Source of the DNA: Larsenimonas salina
GTDB lineage: Bacteria > Pseudomonadota > Gammaproteobacteria > Pseudomonadales > Halomonadaceae
Length of the DNA stretch: 64,000 nt
Direction: 5' to 3'
NCBI RefSeq assembly: GCF_023736155.1
Contig: NZ_JAMLJJ010000003.1
Span: forward strand, 62,001-126,000
Positions 37,907 through 47,462 of the stretch are shown here, in pieces; the stretch's first letter is position 1, and every line of letters starts with the position of its first letter. A program made the position numbers and the translations under genes. The notes under the pieces were generated by a model. It was given only the letters and a program-made list of their open reading frames with translations, had not been told where the DNA came from and did not search any database.

Positions 37907-39814
37907 TCAGCTGTGGTCGAACTCGGGCTGACGCGACGCACGGCGGGCTCCAGATGACGGTGTCTGTGTAGGTCTGGACGTGTGTGCGGGGGCATCAATT
38001 GACCGGCCCCGCTCGCTGAGCCGGAAGACACCGATGATCTCCGAGAGCCGCTGCGCCTCCTGACTGAGTGCGTCAGACGCCGCCGCCGACTCCTCGACCA
38101 GTGCCGCGTTCTCCTGGGTCATCTGATCAAGCTGAGACACCGACCGGTTCACCTGTGAAATGCCGGTGTTCTGCTCGTCCGCGGCCGTCGAGATTTCCCC
38201 GATCAGGTCATTGACGCGGCGAACCTGATCAACGATTCCGGTGATCCGCTCGCCGGCCCGCTGAACCAGCGCTTCGCCGCTGGCGGTCTTATCCACGGAG
38301 GAGTCGATCAGCGTCTTGATTTCCTTGGCGGCCTTGGTGCTGCGGTTGGCAAGGCTTCGAACTTCTTCGGCCACCACGGCAAAGCCGCGGCCCTGTTCGC
38401 CAGCCCGCGCCGCTTCGACCGAGGCGTTCAGCGCCAGCAGGTTGGTCTGGAAGGCGATGGAATCGATCACGCCGATGATGCTTTCGATCTCTTTGGCGGA
38501 ATCGCTGATTTCCCGCATGGTGGCCGTGACTTCAACCATGGCGTCGCCGCCCTCTTCGGCGGCCTGGGCGGCGCTTGAGGAAATGGTCGAGGCGTGGCGT
38601 GAGGACTCGGCAGAGTTGGCCACCGTACTGGTCAGCTCTTCCATCGCTGCGGCAGATTCCTCAAGGCTTGCGGCGGTATTTTCGGTGCGCCGAGACAGGT
38701 CCAGACTGCCGGTCGAGATTTCCCCGGAGGCAAGCTTTACGTTCTCGCTGCTGTCGCGCACATCGAGCATGACGCCGTTGATCTTGTCGACGAAGGCGTT
38801 GAACGAGCCGGCAATCTGGTTGATCTCATCGTTGCGTCGGGCAAGCGGTAAGCGCTTGGTCAGATCACCCTCGCCTTCACTCACATCGATCATCGCATCG
38901 CGGACGTCGTTCATTCGGCGGAAGATGGGCGTCAGAATCGCCCAGAGCAGCAAGGACGCGAGCAGACCGACCACCACCAGGGCAATCACGGTCGTCTTGA
39001 CGATGCTTGCAAGTCCGGCCATGGCGTCATTGCGATCAAGGGCGATCGCAAGCGTCCAGTCGGTGCCCGCAACAGGCACCGCGAACAACAAGACCTGCTG
39101 AGTCCCAATCGTTGCATCCAGTACATTTTGCGACTGAGCAGCCTGCGTCAGGGTGCTGATATCAAACCCGCCCCCCAATTCACCCAGCGATTTCAACACC
39201 ATGGCTTGATCGGGGTGCGCCACGAGCGTGCCGCTACGGTCGACCAGAAACGCATAGCTCTCAGGGGTTGGCTTCAGGGAATTAACGTTTTGCGTCACGT
39301 TCTTGAGGCTTACATCCGCGCCCATGACACCCACCGTTTGCCCTTCGGATTTAATCGGCAAAGCGTACGCGATGGCCAGAGAGCCTGTTGATGCGTCCAT
39401 GTAGGGCTTGGTGACGACCAGCCCGTCCTGGGCGAGCGCTTTCTGATACCAGGCGCGCTGGGTTGGCGTAAAATCGTTTGGTGGCGTCCAGCCACTGCTG
39501 GAAACGAACGTATCGTCTCCGTAGGCGATATACACCATCGAGAAGCCGCCACTGCGGGCGGCCTGTTGAAGACTTTGAACCTCGTGATCGGACAGCGCGT
39601 CGTTGCCGGCTGCATTCAGAATCGAGCGGCGGCTGGCGTCCCACTCCTCGATCGAGCGGCTGTAGCCATCCGCGATTGAGGTCAGGTTGGCCTTGATGGA
39701 AGCCTCGTTATAGGCACTGGTCACGGCGTACGTTGCAACACCGGTCAGCGCAAGCGCGAACACGATGATGGCAACGCAGAACACTAAAATCCTGGCACGT
39801 ATCGAAGTGGGCAT
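37907..39814 (-). CDS. Methyl-accepting chemotaxis protein, amino-acid type dCache (receptor 3)
   Basis: A 635-residue chemoreceptor: membrane helix (about 9-31), dCache_1 sensor (about 35-270), second helix (about 285-305), HAMP and signalling domain. In the sensor the residues R120, W122, Y123 (QRAWY), Y138 and D140 (PYMDASTG) and D167 (MGADV) follow the order of the amino-acid-binding motif known for dCache_1AA domains, so amino acids are the predicted ligands. The cysteine pair of its neighbours is absent. The tail ends [13 protein letters not shown] lies 6 bases before the ATG and a good sigma-28 type promoter is upstream. Confidence 0.92.
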   Translation of the reverse strand: MPTSIRARILVFCVAIIVFALALTGVATYAVTSAYNEASIKANLTSIADGYSRSIEEWDASRRSILNAAGNDALSDHEVQSLQQAARSGGFSMVYIAYGDDTFVSSSGWTPPNDFTPTQRAWYQKALAQDGLVVTKPYMDASTGSLAIAYALPIKSEGQTVGVMGADVSLKNVTQNVNSLKPTPESYAFLVDRSGTLVAHPDQAMVLKSLGELGGGFDISTLTQAAQSQNVLDATIGTQQVLLFAVPVAGTDWTLAIALDRNDAMAGLASIVKTTVIALVVVGLLASLLLWAILTPIFRRMNDVRDAMIDVSEGEGDLTKRLPLARRNDEINQIAGSFNAFVDKINGVMLDVRDSSENVKLASGEISTGSLDLSRRTENTAASLEESAAAMEELTSTVANSAESSRHASTISSSAAQAAEEGGDAMVEVTATMREISDSAKEIESIIGVIDSIAFQTNLLALNASVEAARAGEQGRGFAVVAEEVRSLANRSTKAAKEIKTLIDSSVDKTASGEALVQRAGERITGIVDQVRRVNDLIGEISTAADEQNTGISQVNRSVSQLDQMTQENAALVEESAAASDALSQEAQRLSEIIGVFRLSERGRSIDAPAHTSRPTQTPSSGARRASRQPEFDHS

Positions 39815-39862
39815 GAACTTTCCTTTTTAGGTAAGCCTAAAGTGCTAAAAAACTTACCTACC

Positions 39863-39889
39863 TTATCGTCTCTACGAAAAGGAACTTGA
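39863..39889 (-). promoter_or_regulatory. Candidate sigma-28 (FliA) promoter of chemoreceptor 3
   Basis: Minus-strand TCAAGTTC-N11-GACGATAA against the consensus TAAAGTTT-N11-GCCGATAA: 6/8 and 7/8 matches with exact spacing, about 50 bases before the ATG. Confidence 0.6.
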
Positions 39890-39915
39890 CCATGCCCCGA
39901 TACATTCATGATGGC

Positions 39916-39944
39916 TAAAAAAACGGCGCCCGAAGGCGCCGTTT
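39916..39944 (-). terminator. Terminator downstream of chemoreceptor 4
   Basis: AAACGGCGCC-TTCG-GGCGCCGTTT with a T-run on the minus strand; nearly the same hairpin as after receptors 2 and 3. Confidence 0.88.
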
Positions 39945-39964
39945 CCTGCTCGACCGTCTCGCGC

Positions 39965-42124
39965 TCAGTCGATATACTCGCGCTCACGCGCGTGCGCTGA
40001 CGGCGCTTCGTCTGACTCGGTAACGTAGTGACCGGTCGCGACATACTCATGCTGACCGCGCTCTCGAAGCCGGAAGACACCGATAATGTCGGCCAGGCGG
40101 CGGGCTTCCTGGCTGAGGGCATCGGACGCCGCCGCGGACTCCTCGACCAGCGCCGCGTTCTCCTGAGTCATCTGGTCAAGCTGCGACACCGCCTGGTTGA
40201 CTTGGAAGATACCGGTATTCTGCTCCTCCGCCGCGGTCGAGATTTCCCCGATCAGGTCATTGACGCGGCGAACCTGATCAACGATTCCGGTGATGCGCTC
40301 GCCGGCCCGCTGAACCAGTGCTTCGCCGCTGGCGGTCTTGTCGACCGAGGCATCGATCAGCGTCTTGATCTCTTTAGCGGCCTTGGTGCTGCGGTTGGCA
40401 AGGCTTCGAACTTCCTCTGCCACCACGGCAAAGCCTCGGCCCTGCTCGCCGGCTCGCGCCGCCTCGACCGAGGCGTTCAACGCCAACAGATTGGTCTGGA
40501 AGGCGATGGAATCGATCACGCCGATGATGCTTTCGATCTCCTTGGCGGAGTTGCTGATTTCACGCATGGTCGCCGTGACTTCGACCATGGCCTCACCGCC
40601 TTCTTCAGCGGACTTGGCCGCGCTCGAGGAGATGGTCGAGGCGTGACGTGAGGACTCGGCGGAATTGGCCACTGTACTGGTCAGCTCTTCCATTGCCGCG
40701 GCAGATTCCTCGAGGCTTGCGGCGGTGTTTTCGGTACGGCGGGATAGATCGAGGCTGCCGGTTGAAATCTCGCCAGATGCTAGCTTTACATTCTCGCTGC
40801 TGTCGCGCACATCAAGCATGACCCCGTTGATCTTCTCGACGAAGGCGTTGAACTGAGCCGCCACCGCGGCAAGTTCGTTGCGACCGGACACCGGCAGACG
40901 CTGGGTCAGATCCCCATCGCCACTGGCAATATCCTGCATGCGATCGGCCAGATGACCCAGCGGACGCGCGATATTACTACCCACCCACCAGATCAACGCG
41001 AGTCCAAGAACGGTCACGATCGCGCTGATGATGAGCATGCCGATGATATCGGTCGTACGCCGCTCGCCAAGCTCTCCTTTCAATGCTTCAAGGTCGGCCA
41101 TGACGGCAGAAATGGGCAACTGAATAACCAGGGTCCAGTTCACATCGGTCGTCCCAATCCGAATGGGCTTATAGATTTCGACCAGACCGGACTGTTCATC
41201 CATGACCTGGATGACCTTGCCGCTTTGCTGCACCTGGGTAAGCCTTGAGGCACTGGAGCCCTCGAGGACACCGGCCGCAGGCGTACCCAGTGCACTTTTA
41301 TCGCCGGTGTAGGCGACCAGCCGTCCAAGCGGTGCCACTAGAGCCATCCGTCCGGCTCCGCTATATAGATCCTTGTTGGCGTCTTGCAAGAGCGTTTGAA
41401 TGAATTCGACCGATAAATCCGTTCCAGCAACCCCTTTGAATACCCCATCGACCATGATCGGCACACTAAAGGAGGTCACCATCAGATCCTGACCGCCGTA
41501 ATCGTAGATGGCCGGGTCGGTGACACAGGTCTTTCCGGTTTCACGAGGGCAGAGGTAGTACTCGCCTTTGCGAATCCCTGAGGGAAGAACGGTCTGGTTT
41601 TCCATCCCCTGCTCGATGCCGAGAGGAAACACATTGACATCGCCTGAGTTGGTGCGATACCACCACGGCCTGAACCGACCACTGTTATCGTAGTTTTTCG
41701 GGCTATCGGCCAGGGGGGTATAGGCACTATCGTCACCGAACGCGTTCGGCTCCCAGCCAATATAGGCATCAAGCAGAAACGCGTTTCGGCTAACCGCCTG
41801 CTTGGTAAGCGCCGACATTTCGTTTCGCCCTATACCGAGCTGGCCACCCTGGGTGCCTATCACGGCATTAGCGTTGGCAAGCTCCTGCGCAACCGAAAGC
41901 GCTTGCTCGAGCTTGAGATTGATCTGCCCGGATTTGGCCTCAGCAATCGATGCCAGCCGCTCATCGATGCCACTTTTCAAAAGTGATGACGTTCGCTCGG
42001 TCACGGCTTCTTCGGTTTGAACCGTGGAGATGTAGTTATAGACAAGAAGAGTAGCGACAACGGCTAGAATGCAAGCCCCTGCGGCCAGTACGACAAAATG
42101 TTTGATGGACTTGAAGTTTTTCAT
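39965..42124 (-). CDS. Methyl-accepting chemotaxis protein, dCache sensor, mosaic (receptor 4)
   Basis: A 719-residue chemoreceptor. The N-terminus [17 protein letters not shown] and the dCache sensor ([17 protein letters not shown], cysteine pair [12 protein letters not shown]) belong to the type of receptors 1 and 2. From the end of HAMP onward ([44 protein letters not shown]) it reads like receptor 3, except a short [14 protein letters not shown] patch. This indicates recombination or gene conversion between neighbours. The start at 42124 is chosen by alignment with receptors 1 and 2. The tail ends HAREREYID with no pentapeptide. Confidence 0.92.
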   Translation of the reverse strand: MKNFKSIKHFVVLAAGACILAVVATLLVYNYISTVQTEEAVTERTSSLLKSGIDERLASIAEAKSGQINLKLEQALSVAQELANANAVIGTQGGQLGIGRNEMSALTKQAVSRNAFLLDAYIGWEPNAFGDDSAYTPLADSPKNYDNSGRFRPWWYRTNSGDVNVFPLGIEQGMENQTVLPSGIRKGEYYLCPRETGKTCVTDPAIYDYGGQDLMVTSFSVPIMVDGVFKGVAGTDLSVEFIQTLLQDANKDLYSGAGRMALVAPLGRLVAYTGDKSALGTPAAGVLEGSSASRLTQVQQSGKVIQVMDEQSGLVEIYKPIRIGTTDVNWTLVIQLPISAVMADLEALKGELGERRTTDIIGMLIISAIVTVLGLALIWWVGSNIARPLGHLADRMQDIASGDGDLTQRLPVSGRNELAAVAAQFNAFVEKINGVMLDVRDSSENVKLASGEISTGSLDLSRRTENTAASLEESAAAMEELTSTVANSAESSRHASTISSSAAKSAEEGGEAMVEVTATMREISNSAKEIESIIGVIDSIAFQTNLLALNASVEAARAGEQGRGFAVVAEEVRSLANRSTKAAKEIKTLIDASVDKTASGEALVQRAGERITGIVDQVRRVNDLIGEISTAAEEQNTGIFQVNQAVSQLDQMTQENAALVEESAAASDALSQEARRLADIIGVFRLRERGQHEYVATGHYVTESDEAPSAHAREREYID

Positions 42125-42506
42125 ATTGTTCGGCCCACATTCGGCTAGAGGAAGCACTTTATTGCCCCTCCAGAACAGCATGTGGCTTATTTGGAGGCGC
42201 TCTTCCTAGATAACGACGCAGCCGAGGCAAAACTTAGTGGACCATGAAACATCAGGGCTACCTTTAATAGAAAAGCGTACAAAAAGCCCTTTAACCGATT
42301 GTTTTAGCGGTTGCCGTCCGAACAGCGCTACTCCCTGGCTCAGCAAGAATTCAGTTAGCGCGAAGTCATCCTGCGGGCAACTACACACCGCAACGTTTTG
42401 ACACAGCAATCTAACGACAGCCTTAAGCGCATTCGCTAGGATAAGCGCCCACACTGTGCGAACGGGGCCTCCCGCCGCCGTGATCCTTTTGGTAACTCAG
42501 AGTGCT
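42125..42506. other. Gene-free interval between chemoreceptor 4 and a small membrane protein
   Basis: A 382-base divergent control region. An 82-codon open frame on the minus strand (42206-42454) has no ribosome site or recognisable domain and is not called. There is an AACCG/CGGTT inverted repeat around 42294-42313. No clear sigma-28 promoter for the receptor could be read (best CTAAGTTT with a weak -10). Confidence 0.5.
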
Positions 42507-42881
42507 ATGCGACATTTTCTCTTTCCCGACCGCCCCTTGTCCCGTCGTGTCATCACGACCCTGCACGGCCTGCTGCAACTGGCCATTCTTGGCTACGGCG
42601 GCTATTGGCTGTGGCTTGGCGGCCTGCATCAGGAGCTTTTGCGCTGGGGCACCGGCGTCGGCGCCATGCTGTGTGCGATGATCGTTTTGCGCCTTATGGC
42701 CGAGCTGTGGCTGTTGCCGCATTACCTGAAGGCGCAGGTCATCGCGATGTCCGGCCGGGCGCCGATGATCACGCGGCCCAACGACCCGCGCACCGGCCGG
42801 CCGCCAAATACGCATGGCACGCATGAAGACGACGGGGTGGGCGAGGCGCGACCCTCGAAACGCAAGAAATCGGCCCCCTGA
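42507..42881 (+). CDS. Small two-helix membrane protein of unknown function
   Basis: A 124-residue protein not recognised as a named family. Two hydrophobic helices are seen at about 16-36 (TTLHGLLQLAILGYGGYWLWL) and 45-70 (GTGVGAMLCAMIVLRLMAELWLLP), followed by a hydrophilic, charged C-terminal tail of about 45 residues ending in KRKKSAP. The ATG at 42507 is favoured by the start of the hydrophobic pattern, but the Shine-Dalgarno sequence is weak and GTG at 42456 is possible. It is convergent with acetoacetyl-CoA synthetase. Coding-type base use in the third position supports a real gene. Confidence 0.6.
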   Translation: MRHFLFPDRPLSRRVITTLHGLLQLAILGYGGYWLWLGGLHQELLRWGTGVGAMLCAMIVLRLMAELWLLPHYLKAQVIAMSGRAPMITRPNDPRTGRPPNTHGTHEDDGVGEARPSKRKKSAP

Positions 42882-42932
42882 AAACGCCCGTGATTCACGG
42901 GCGGATCAGCTCGGCCACTTGGGTGCGGTCAT

Positions 42933-42992
42933 GCCGCTCTCTAGAAAGTCGCTCTTTGGATAGCCGCTCTCTGGAAAGCCGCTAGTTAGATA
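42933..42992. repeat. 30-bp tandem duplication at the acetoacetyl-CoA synthetase stop
   Basis: Two imperfect 30-base units (42933-42962, 42963-42992), each beginning GCCGCTCTCT and ending GATA. The second unit contains the minus-strand stop codon and last codons of the gene; the first lies just downstream of it. Confidence 0.9.
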
Positions 42993-44964
42993 GCGCCTCC
43001 AATGAGTCGAAGAACGCAAGTGCGTCAGGGTTGGCGAGCGCTTCCTTGTTCTTGACCGGGCGTCCGTGCACAACGTCGGTGACGGCAAGCTCCACCAGCT
43101 TGCCGGAGCGGGTGCGCGGCAGTTCCGGCGCCTCAATAATGATGGCTGGCACGTGCCGAGGGGTTGCGTTTTCGCGCACGGTGGTACGGATGCTTTGCGC
43201 AAGCGCCTCATCGAGATCATGCCCTTCCTTCAGGGTCACAAACAGCACCAGACGCATATCGCCGTCCCACTGCTGACCAATGCACAACGCTTCCTTGACC
43301 GCCTCGACCTTTTCGACTTGGCGATAGATTTCCGCGGTGCCGATGCGCACGCCGCCGGGTTTTAAAAGCGCATCCGAGCGCCCGTGAATAATCACGCCCC
43401 CGTTGGGCGTCAGCTCGGCGAAGTCGCCGTGCGCCCAGATGTTGTCGAACTCATCGAAGTAGGCGCCATGGAACCGCGTGCCCTCCGGATCATTCCAGAA
43501 CTTGACCGGCATGCAGGGAAAGGGCTGTCGGCATACCAGTTCGCCCTTCTCACCCACCACCGACTCGCCTGTATCATCAAACACGGCCACATCCATACCC
43601 AGCCCCAGACACTGAAGCTCGCCACGGTAGACGGGCTTGATCGGGCAGCTCAACGCGAAGCAGGACACGATGTCGGTGCCACCTGAAATCGAGCCCAGCA
43701 TCAGATCAGACTTAATGTCCGCATAGACGTAATCGAACGACTCATGAGACAGCGCCGAGCCGGTCGACAGAATGGCACGCAGCGCCGAAAGCTCGAACTC
43801 ACGACCCGGCTTCAGTCCCTCCTTTTCACAGGTGGCGATGTAGCGCGCACTGGTTCCGAACACGCTGACCTGATCTTCTTCGATAATGCGCCACAGCGCA
43901 TCCTTCGAGGGATGCAGCGGCATACCGTCATAGAGCACCAGGGTCGACCCGGTTGCGAGCCCGGACACCAGCCAGTTCCACATCATCCAACTGCAGGTGG
44001 TGTAGAACAACAGTACGTCGTCGCTGTCGAGGTCGACATGGAGGCGATGCTCCTTCAAATGCTGCAATAGTGAACCGCCGGCTCCGTGCACGATGCACTT
44101 GGGCACGCCAGTGGTGCCGGAGGAATAGAGGATGTAGAGCGGGTGATCGAACGCCTGCGCCCGGAAATCGATTTCATAGGCGTCGTTTTCAAGAAACGTC
44201 TCCCAACGCACGCTCTTTTCGATGGCTTCAAGATCCGGTTCGTCCTCCAGAAAGCCGAATATCACGGTCGTCACTACGCTTTCGAGCTGCGCGCTCACCT
44301 TGCCAAGCCGTTCACGGATGTCGATCGCTTTGCCGCCCCAGCTGTAGCCATCGCAGGCAATCAGCACCTTGGGCTCGATTTGGCTAAACCGGTCGAGAAT
44401 GCCAGCCTCGCCGAAATCCGGCGAGCACGACGACCAGATCGCGCCGAGACTTGCCGAAGCCAGAAGCCCGATCACGGCGTGCTTGCTGTTGGGCACAATA
44501 CCCGCCACCCGGTCACCCGCAGCGACGCCGGCCTCCTCGAGTGCGCACACCAGCTTGGCGACCTCGTCATACAACGCGTAATAACTGATCGATTCACGCC
44601 GGCCGCGCTCGTCACGGCAAATCAGCGCCGGCGCATCGTCCCGACGCCAGAGGCAGTTGGCGGCGTAGTTGAGCCGGGCACCTTCGAACCACGTTGCGTG
44701 CTCCATACGGCCGGCCTGGCCGTCTGGAAAGCTAAGCGTCTTGTCTGGCACCTCAGGGGCGATCAGGTTGAAATCGCCCCAAAGCTCCGACCAGAACGTC
44801 TCGAGGTGGTCGACACTGAAGGCGTGAAGTGCCGCGTAATCCTCGAGTGTGACGCCGTGATCGCGCTCGAGCCGGCGCATCAGTGCGGTCATCTGAGACG
44901 CCGCGATCCGGTCTCTAGAAGGCTGCCACAGCGGCGCCGACGAAGAATGAGCATGGTTGGCCAT
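42982..44964 (-). CDS. aacS: Acetoacetate-CoA ligase (acetoacetyl-CoA synthetase)
   Basis: A 660-residue ANL-superfamily enzyme activating acetoacetate with ATP and CoA. The adenylation motif YSSGTTGVPKCIVHG, the GGTDIVSCF block and the C-terminal catalytic lysine region (RTRSGKLVELAV) are present. The N-terminal 100-residue domain with ETFWSELWGDFNLIAPE and the length near 650 distinguish it from acetyl-CoA synthetase. It probably serves ketone body or polyhydroxybutyrate turnover. GAGGAG lies 7 bases before the ATG. The 3' end abuts a 30-base tandem duplication. Confidence 0.93.
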   Translation of the reverse strand: MANHAHSSSAPLWQPSRDRIAASQMTALMRRLERDHGVTLEDYAALHAFSVDHLETFWSELWGDFNLIAPEVPDKTLSFPDGQAGRMEHATWFEGARLNYAANCLWRRDDAPALICRDERGRRESISYYALYDEVAKLVCALEEAGVAAGDRVAGIVPNSKHAVIGLLASASLGAIWSSCSPDFGEAGILDRFSQIEPKVLIACDGYSWGGKAIDIRERLGKVSAQLESVVTTVIFGFLEDEPDLEAIEKSVRWETFLENDAYEIDFRAQAFDHPLYILYSSGTTGVPKCIVHGAGGSLLQHLKEHRLHVDLDSDDVLLFYTTCSWMMWNWLVSGLATGSTLVLYDGMPLHPSKDALWRIIEEDQVSVFGTSARYIATCEKEGLKPGREFELSALRAILSTGSALSHESFDYVYADIKSDLMLGSISGGTDIVSCFALSCPIKPVYRGELQCLGLGMDVAVFDDTGESVVGEKGELVCRQPFPCMPVKFWNDPEGTRFHGAYFDEFDNIWAHGDFAELTPNGGVIIHGRSDALLKPGGVRIGTAEIYRQVEKVEAVKEALCIGQQWDGDMRLVLFVTLKEGHDLDEALAQSIRTTVRENATPRHVPAIIIEAPELPRTRSGKLVELAVTDVVHGRPVKNKEALANPDALAFFDSLEALSN

Positions 44965-45160
44965 CTAACGAACTCCTCAGCGAGGCCTTTGCCCCGATAT
45001 CGACATGACAGACGCCGTCCGTTCGAACGCGACATCCGGTCTACGTTCTCCACTGTAGTTTAAAACGTGCTTATTAAAAGACACTGACCCATGGTGGGCT
45101 GGGTTGCAGCCACAAGCCATGGCAAAGTACCCCTCCCACCGACCAAGCCAAGGAATTGCA

Positions 45161-47395
45161 ATGAGGCGAGCACGCACGGGCCCGCGATGGGCGTATTTGA
45201 TATTGACGCTCTGGATGGCGTTGATGTCGACCACGGCGCTTGCGGCCCTGCCGGGCCAGAGCGGCGGCAGCGACCAGGCCGCCTCGGCCCAGACGCTGAA
45301 CCAGTCGCTCGACGAGGTGATCAAAACGCTTGAAAACGATCAGGATCGCAAGGCCCTGCTCGATAGCCTGAAAAGCCTGCAACAGGCCAATGCCGCCCGC
45401 GAAGGCGCGCACGAGGGCGGCTCATCAGGTCTGCTTGGCGCCCTTGCCGATTCGCTTGACCAGCTCGATAACGGGGAAAACCTGAGTTTTCTCGACCGAT
45501 GGCGCACACAGGCGATCAATGCCTGGAAGAACCTGAGCCAGCGGCTTAAATTCGATCTGACGGCCGGGCGGATTCTGGGAGACTTCCTGATCACGCTTGG
45601 CTGCTGGCTGGGGCTTGCCTGGGCACTCAAGTGGCTGATTCGCTTTCTGGTTCGCCATTACGAGTGGCCAATGGCACTGCCGGAGGAACCCTCGCTTCTG
45701 GCAATCACCCGATTCTTTCTGCGCCGGGCGCTGCCCTGGGGCATCGCCTTTGGGGTCACACTTGGGGCGGCGTCGTTTCTGCCGACCACGCCCGGCATCA
45801 CGCTTGGCATGACGGTGGCCTACGTCGGGCTTGCCGGCCTTTTGTTCCGGCTGATCTGCGACATCATCTTTTCGCTGTTCGGCTACGGCCACCGCCGGAC
45901 CGCTCAGCGCATCCTGAGAAAGCGTGCGCTTGGCCGCCTGTTCTTCATTGCCGCACTCGCCGCCATGAGCGATGCAGCCAATGCCCCCGAGCTCAGAGAA
46001 CTCATGGGCGATGGCCTGGCCGGCTTCGTTTCCGAGCTGAGCAGTCTGATCGCGGTGATCATCGCCGGCATTTTCATCATTCGCTTCAAGCGCCCGATTC
46101 GCCACCTGATCCAGAACAGCGACTATCCGCTTCGCAAGAAACGAAGCCACCTGGTCGAATTTCTGTACGCACTCGGACGGATCTGGCACATCCCGGCCAC
46201 GCTGTTCGTAACCGCCCTGTTCGTGTCGAACATCACGCTGAGCGGCGATGCGCGCAACGCGTTCACCAAGGCGGTGCTGACGGCAGTGGTACTGGTGGTG
46301 GTCCTGATCAGCAACGGGCTTCTTCGTCGCGACGAGCAGCGCCGTCGACCCGATTTCAAACGCCGCCGTCATTCGCTTTACTGGCGGCGTCTAGTGCGCT
46401 TTGGCTATATCCTCGCGCAGCTCTTGAGCTGGGTGCTGTTTCTCGAGATCGCGCTGCGCTTCTGGGGGCACAGTCTGACCGAGACGCGCACGCCCACCGT
46501 GCTCTGGCAATACGTGCTCAACACGATTCTGAGTCTTGGCAGCACACTGTTGCTTGCGTGGTTCGTGTGGATCATTCTCGATACCGCAATTCAGCAGGCG
46601 CTCAAGTCGACGATGAAAACCCATCGCGGCCGCCATCAGAGCACCCGCGCGCAAACCATTGCCCCACTGATCCGAAACGTGGTGTTCGTAACCATTGCCG
46701 TGATCACCCTGATCGTGATTCTGGCCAATCTGGGCGTGAACGTGACGCCGCTTCTGGCCGGTGCCGGTGTAATTGGCCTCGCGGTCGGGTTCGGGGCGCA
46801 GACGCTGGTGCAGGATTTGATCACCGGCGTTTTCATCCTGATCGAGGATACGCTTGCCATCGACGACTTCGTCGACGTGGGCGGCCATATGGGGACGGTT
46901 GAGAAACTCAGCATTCGAACCGTACGTCTTCGCGACCTCGACGGCATCGTTCACTCGATCCCGTTCAGTCAGATCAAATCGATCCAGAACTTTTCCCGCG
47001 AGTTCGGCATCGCCCTGTTCCGCATCCGCATCCCACATCAGCTCAAGATCGACGACGCCATCAAGATGATTCAGGAAGTCGCCGACGAGCTGAGACAGGA
47101 CACCTTCGGTCGGTTCTACATCTGGTCGCCGCTGGAATTTCAAGGCATCGAAAGCTTCGATAACGGCGCGGCCATCCTGCGCGCGCAGTTTCGAACGTCA
47201 CCGGTCATGCAGTGGAACGTGGCCCGCGAGTTCAACCTGCGCTTGAAACGCCGAATGGAAGCAGACGGCGTCGACATGGCAATGTCGCGGATGAGCATTC
47301 AGATGGAAAGCGGCGGGCCGAACAAGGGCGCCTCGGCGATGCCGTACACGACACCGCTGCCGGAGGAGCCGTCCCCCGGCGACGGCCCGAACTGA
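45161..47395 (+). CDS. Large MscS-type mechanosensitive channel (YbiO-like)
   Basis: A 744-residue mechanosensitive channel. The signal peptide (MRRARTGPRWAYLILTLWMALMSTTALA) is followed by a periplasmic stretch with a short helical repeat, about ten membrane segments and a C-terminal MscS core. The core shows the pore helix and beta domain: PLLAGAGVIGLAVGFGAQTL, ITGVFILIEDTLAIDDFVDVGG and MGTVEKLSIRTVRLRD. Length and plan match E. coli YbiO. It releases solutes on osmotic downshock, which suits a cell that also has BCCT uptake systems. AAGGA lies 7 bases before the ATG at 45161. Confidence 0.9.
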   Translation: MRRARTGPRWAYLILTLWMALMSTTALAALPGQSGGSDQAASAQTLNQSLDEVIKTLENDQDRKALLDSLKSLQQANAAREGAHEGGSSGLLGALADSLDQLDNGENLSFLDRWRTQAINAWKNLSQRLKFDLTAGRILGDFLITLGCWLGLAWALKWLIRFLVRHYEWPMALPEEPSLLAITRFFLRRALPWGIAFGVTLGAASFLPTTPGITLGMTVAYVGLAGLLFRLICDIIFSLFGYGHRRTAQRILRKRALGRLFFIAALAAMSDAANAPELRELMGDGLAGFVSELSSLIAVIIAGIFIIRFKRPIRHLIQNSDYPLRKKRSHLVEFLYALGRIWHIPATLFVTALFVSNITLSGDARNAFTKAVLTAVVLVVVLISNGLLRRDEQRRRPDFKRRRHSLYWRRLVRFGYILAQLLSWVLFLEIALRFWGHSLTETRTPTVLWQYVLNTILSLGSTLLLAWFVWIILDTAIQQALKSTMKTHRGRHQSTRAQTIAPLIRNVVFVTIAVITLIVILANLGVNVTPLLAGAGVIGLAVGFGAQTLVQDLITGVFILIEDTLAIDDFVDVGGHMGTVEKLSIRTVRLRDLDGIVHSIPFSQIKSIQNFSREFGIALFRIRIPHQLKIDDAIKMIQEVADELRQDTFGRFYIWSPLEFQGIESFDNGAAILRAQFRTSPVMQWNVAREFNLRLKRRMEADGVDMAMSRMSIQMESGGPNKGASAMPYTTPLPEEPSPGDGPN

Positions 47396-47433
47396 GCCTC
47401 ACCGAAAAACCGAAGGTCTTCGAAAAAGACGGT

Positions 47434-47456
47434 CCGGCGCTCGACGTGAGCGCCGG
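47434..47456. terminator. Hairpin between convergent mscS-like and speE genes
   Basis: CCGGCGCTC-GACGT-GAGCGCCGG, a 9-bp perfect stem without a T-run, midway in the 67-base gap between the two stop codons. Confidence 0.5.
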
Positions 47457-47462
47457 CAACAC

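Noticed and set aside
42206-42454. An 82-codon minus-strand frame between receptor 4 and the small membrane protein
   Set aside because: No Shine-Dalgarno sequence or recognisable family; it would overlap the receptor control region.
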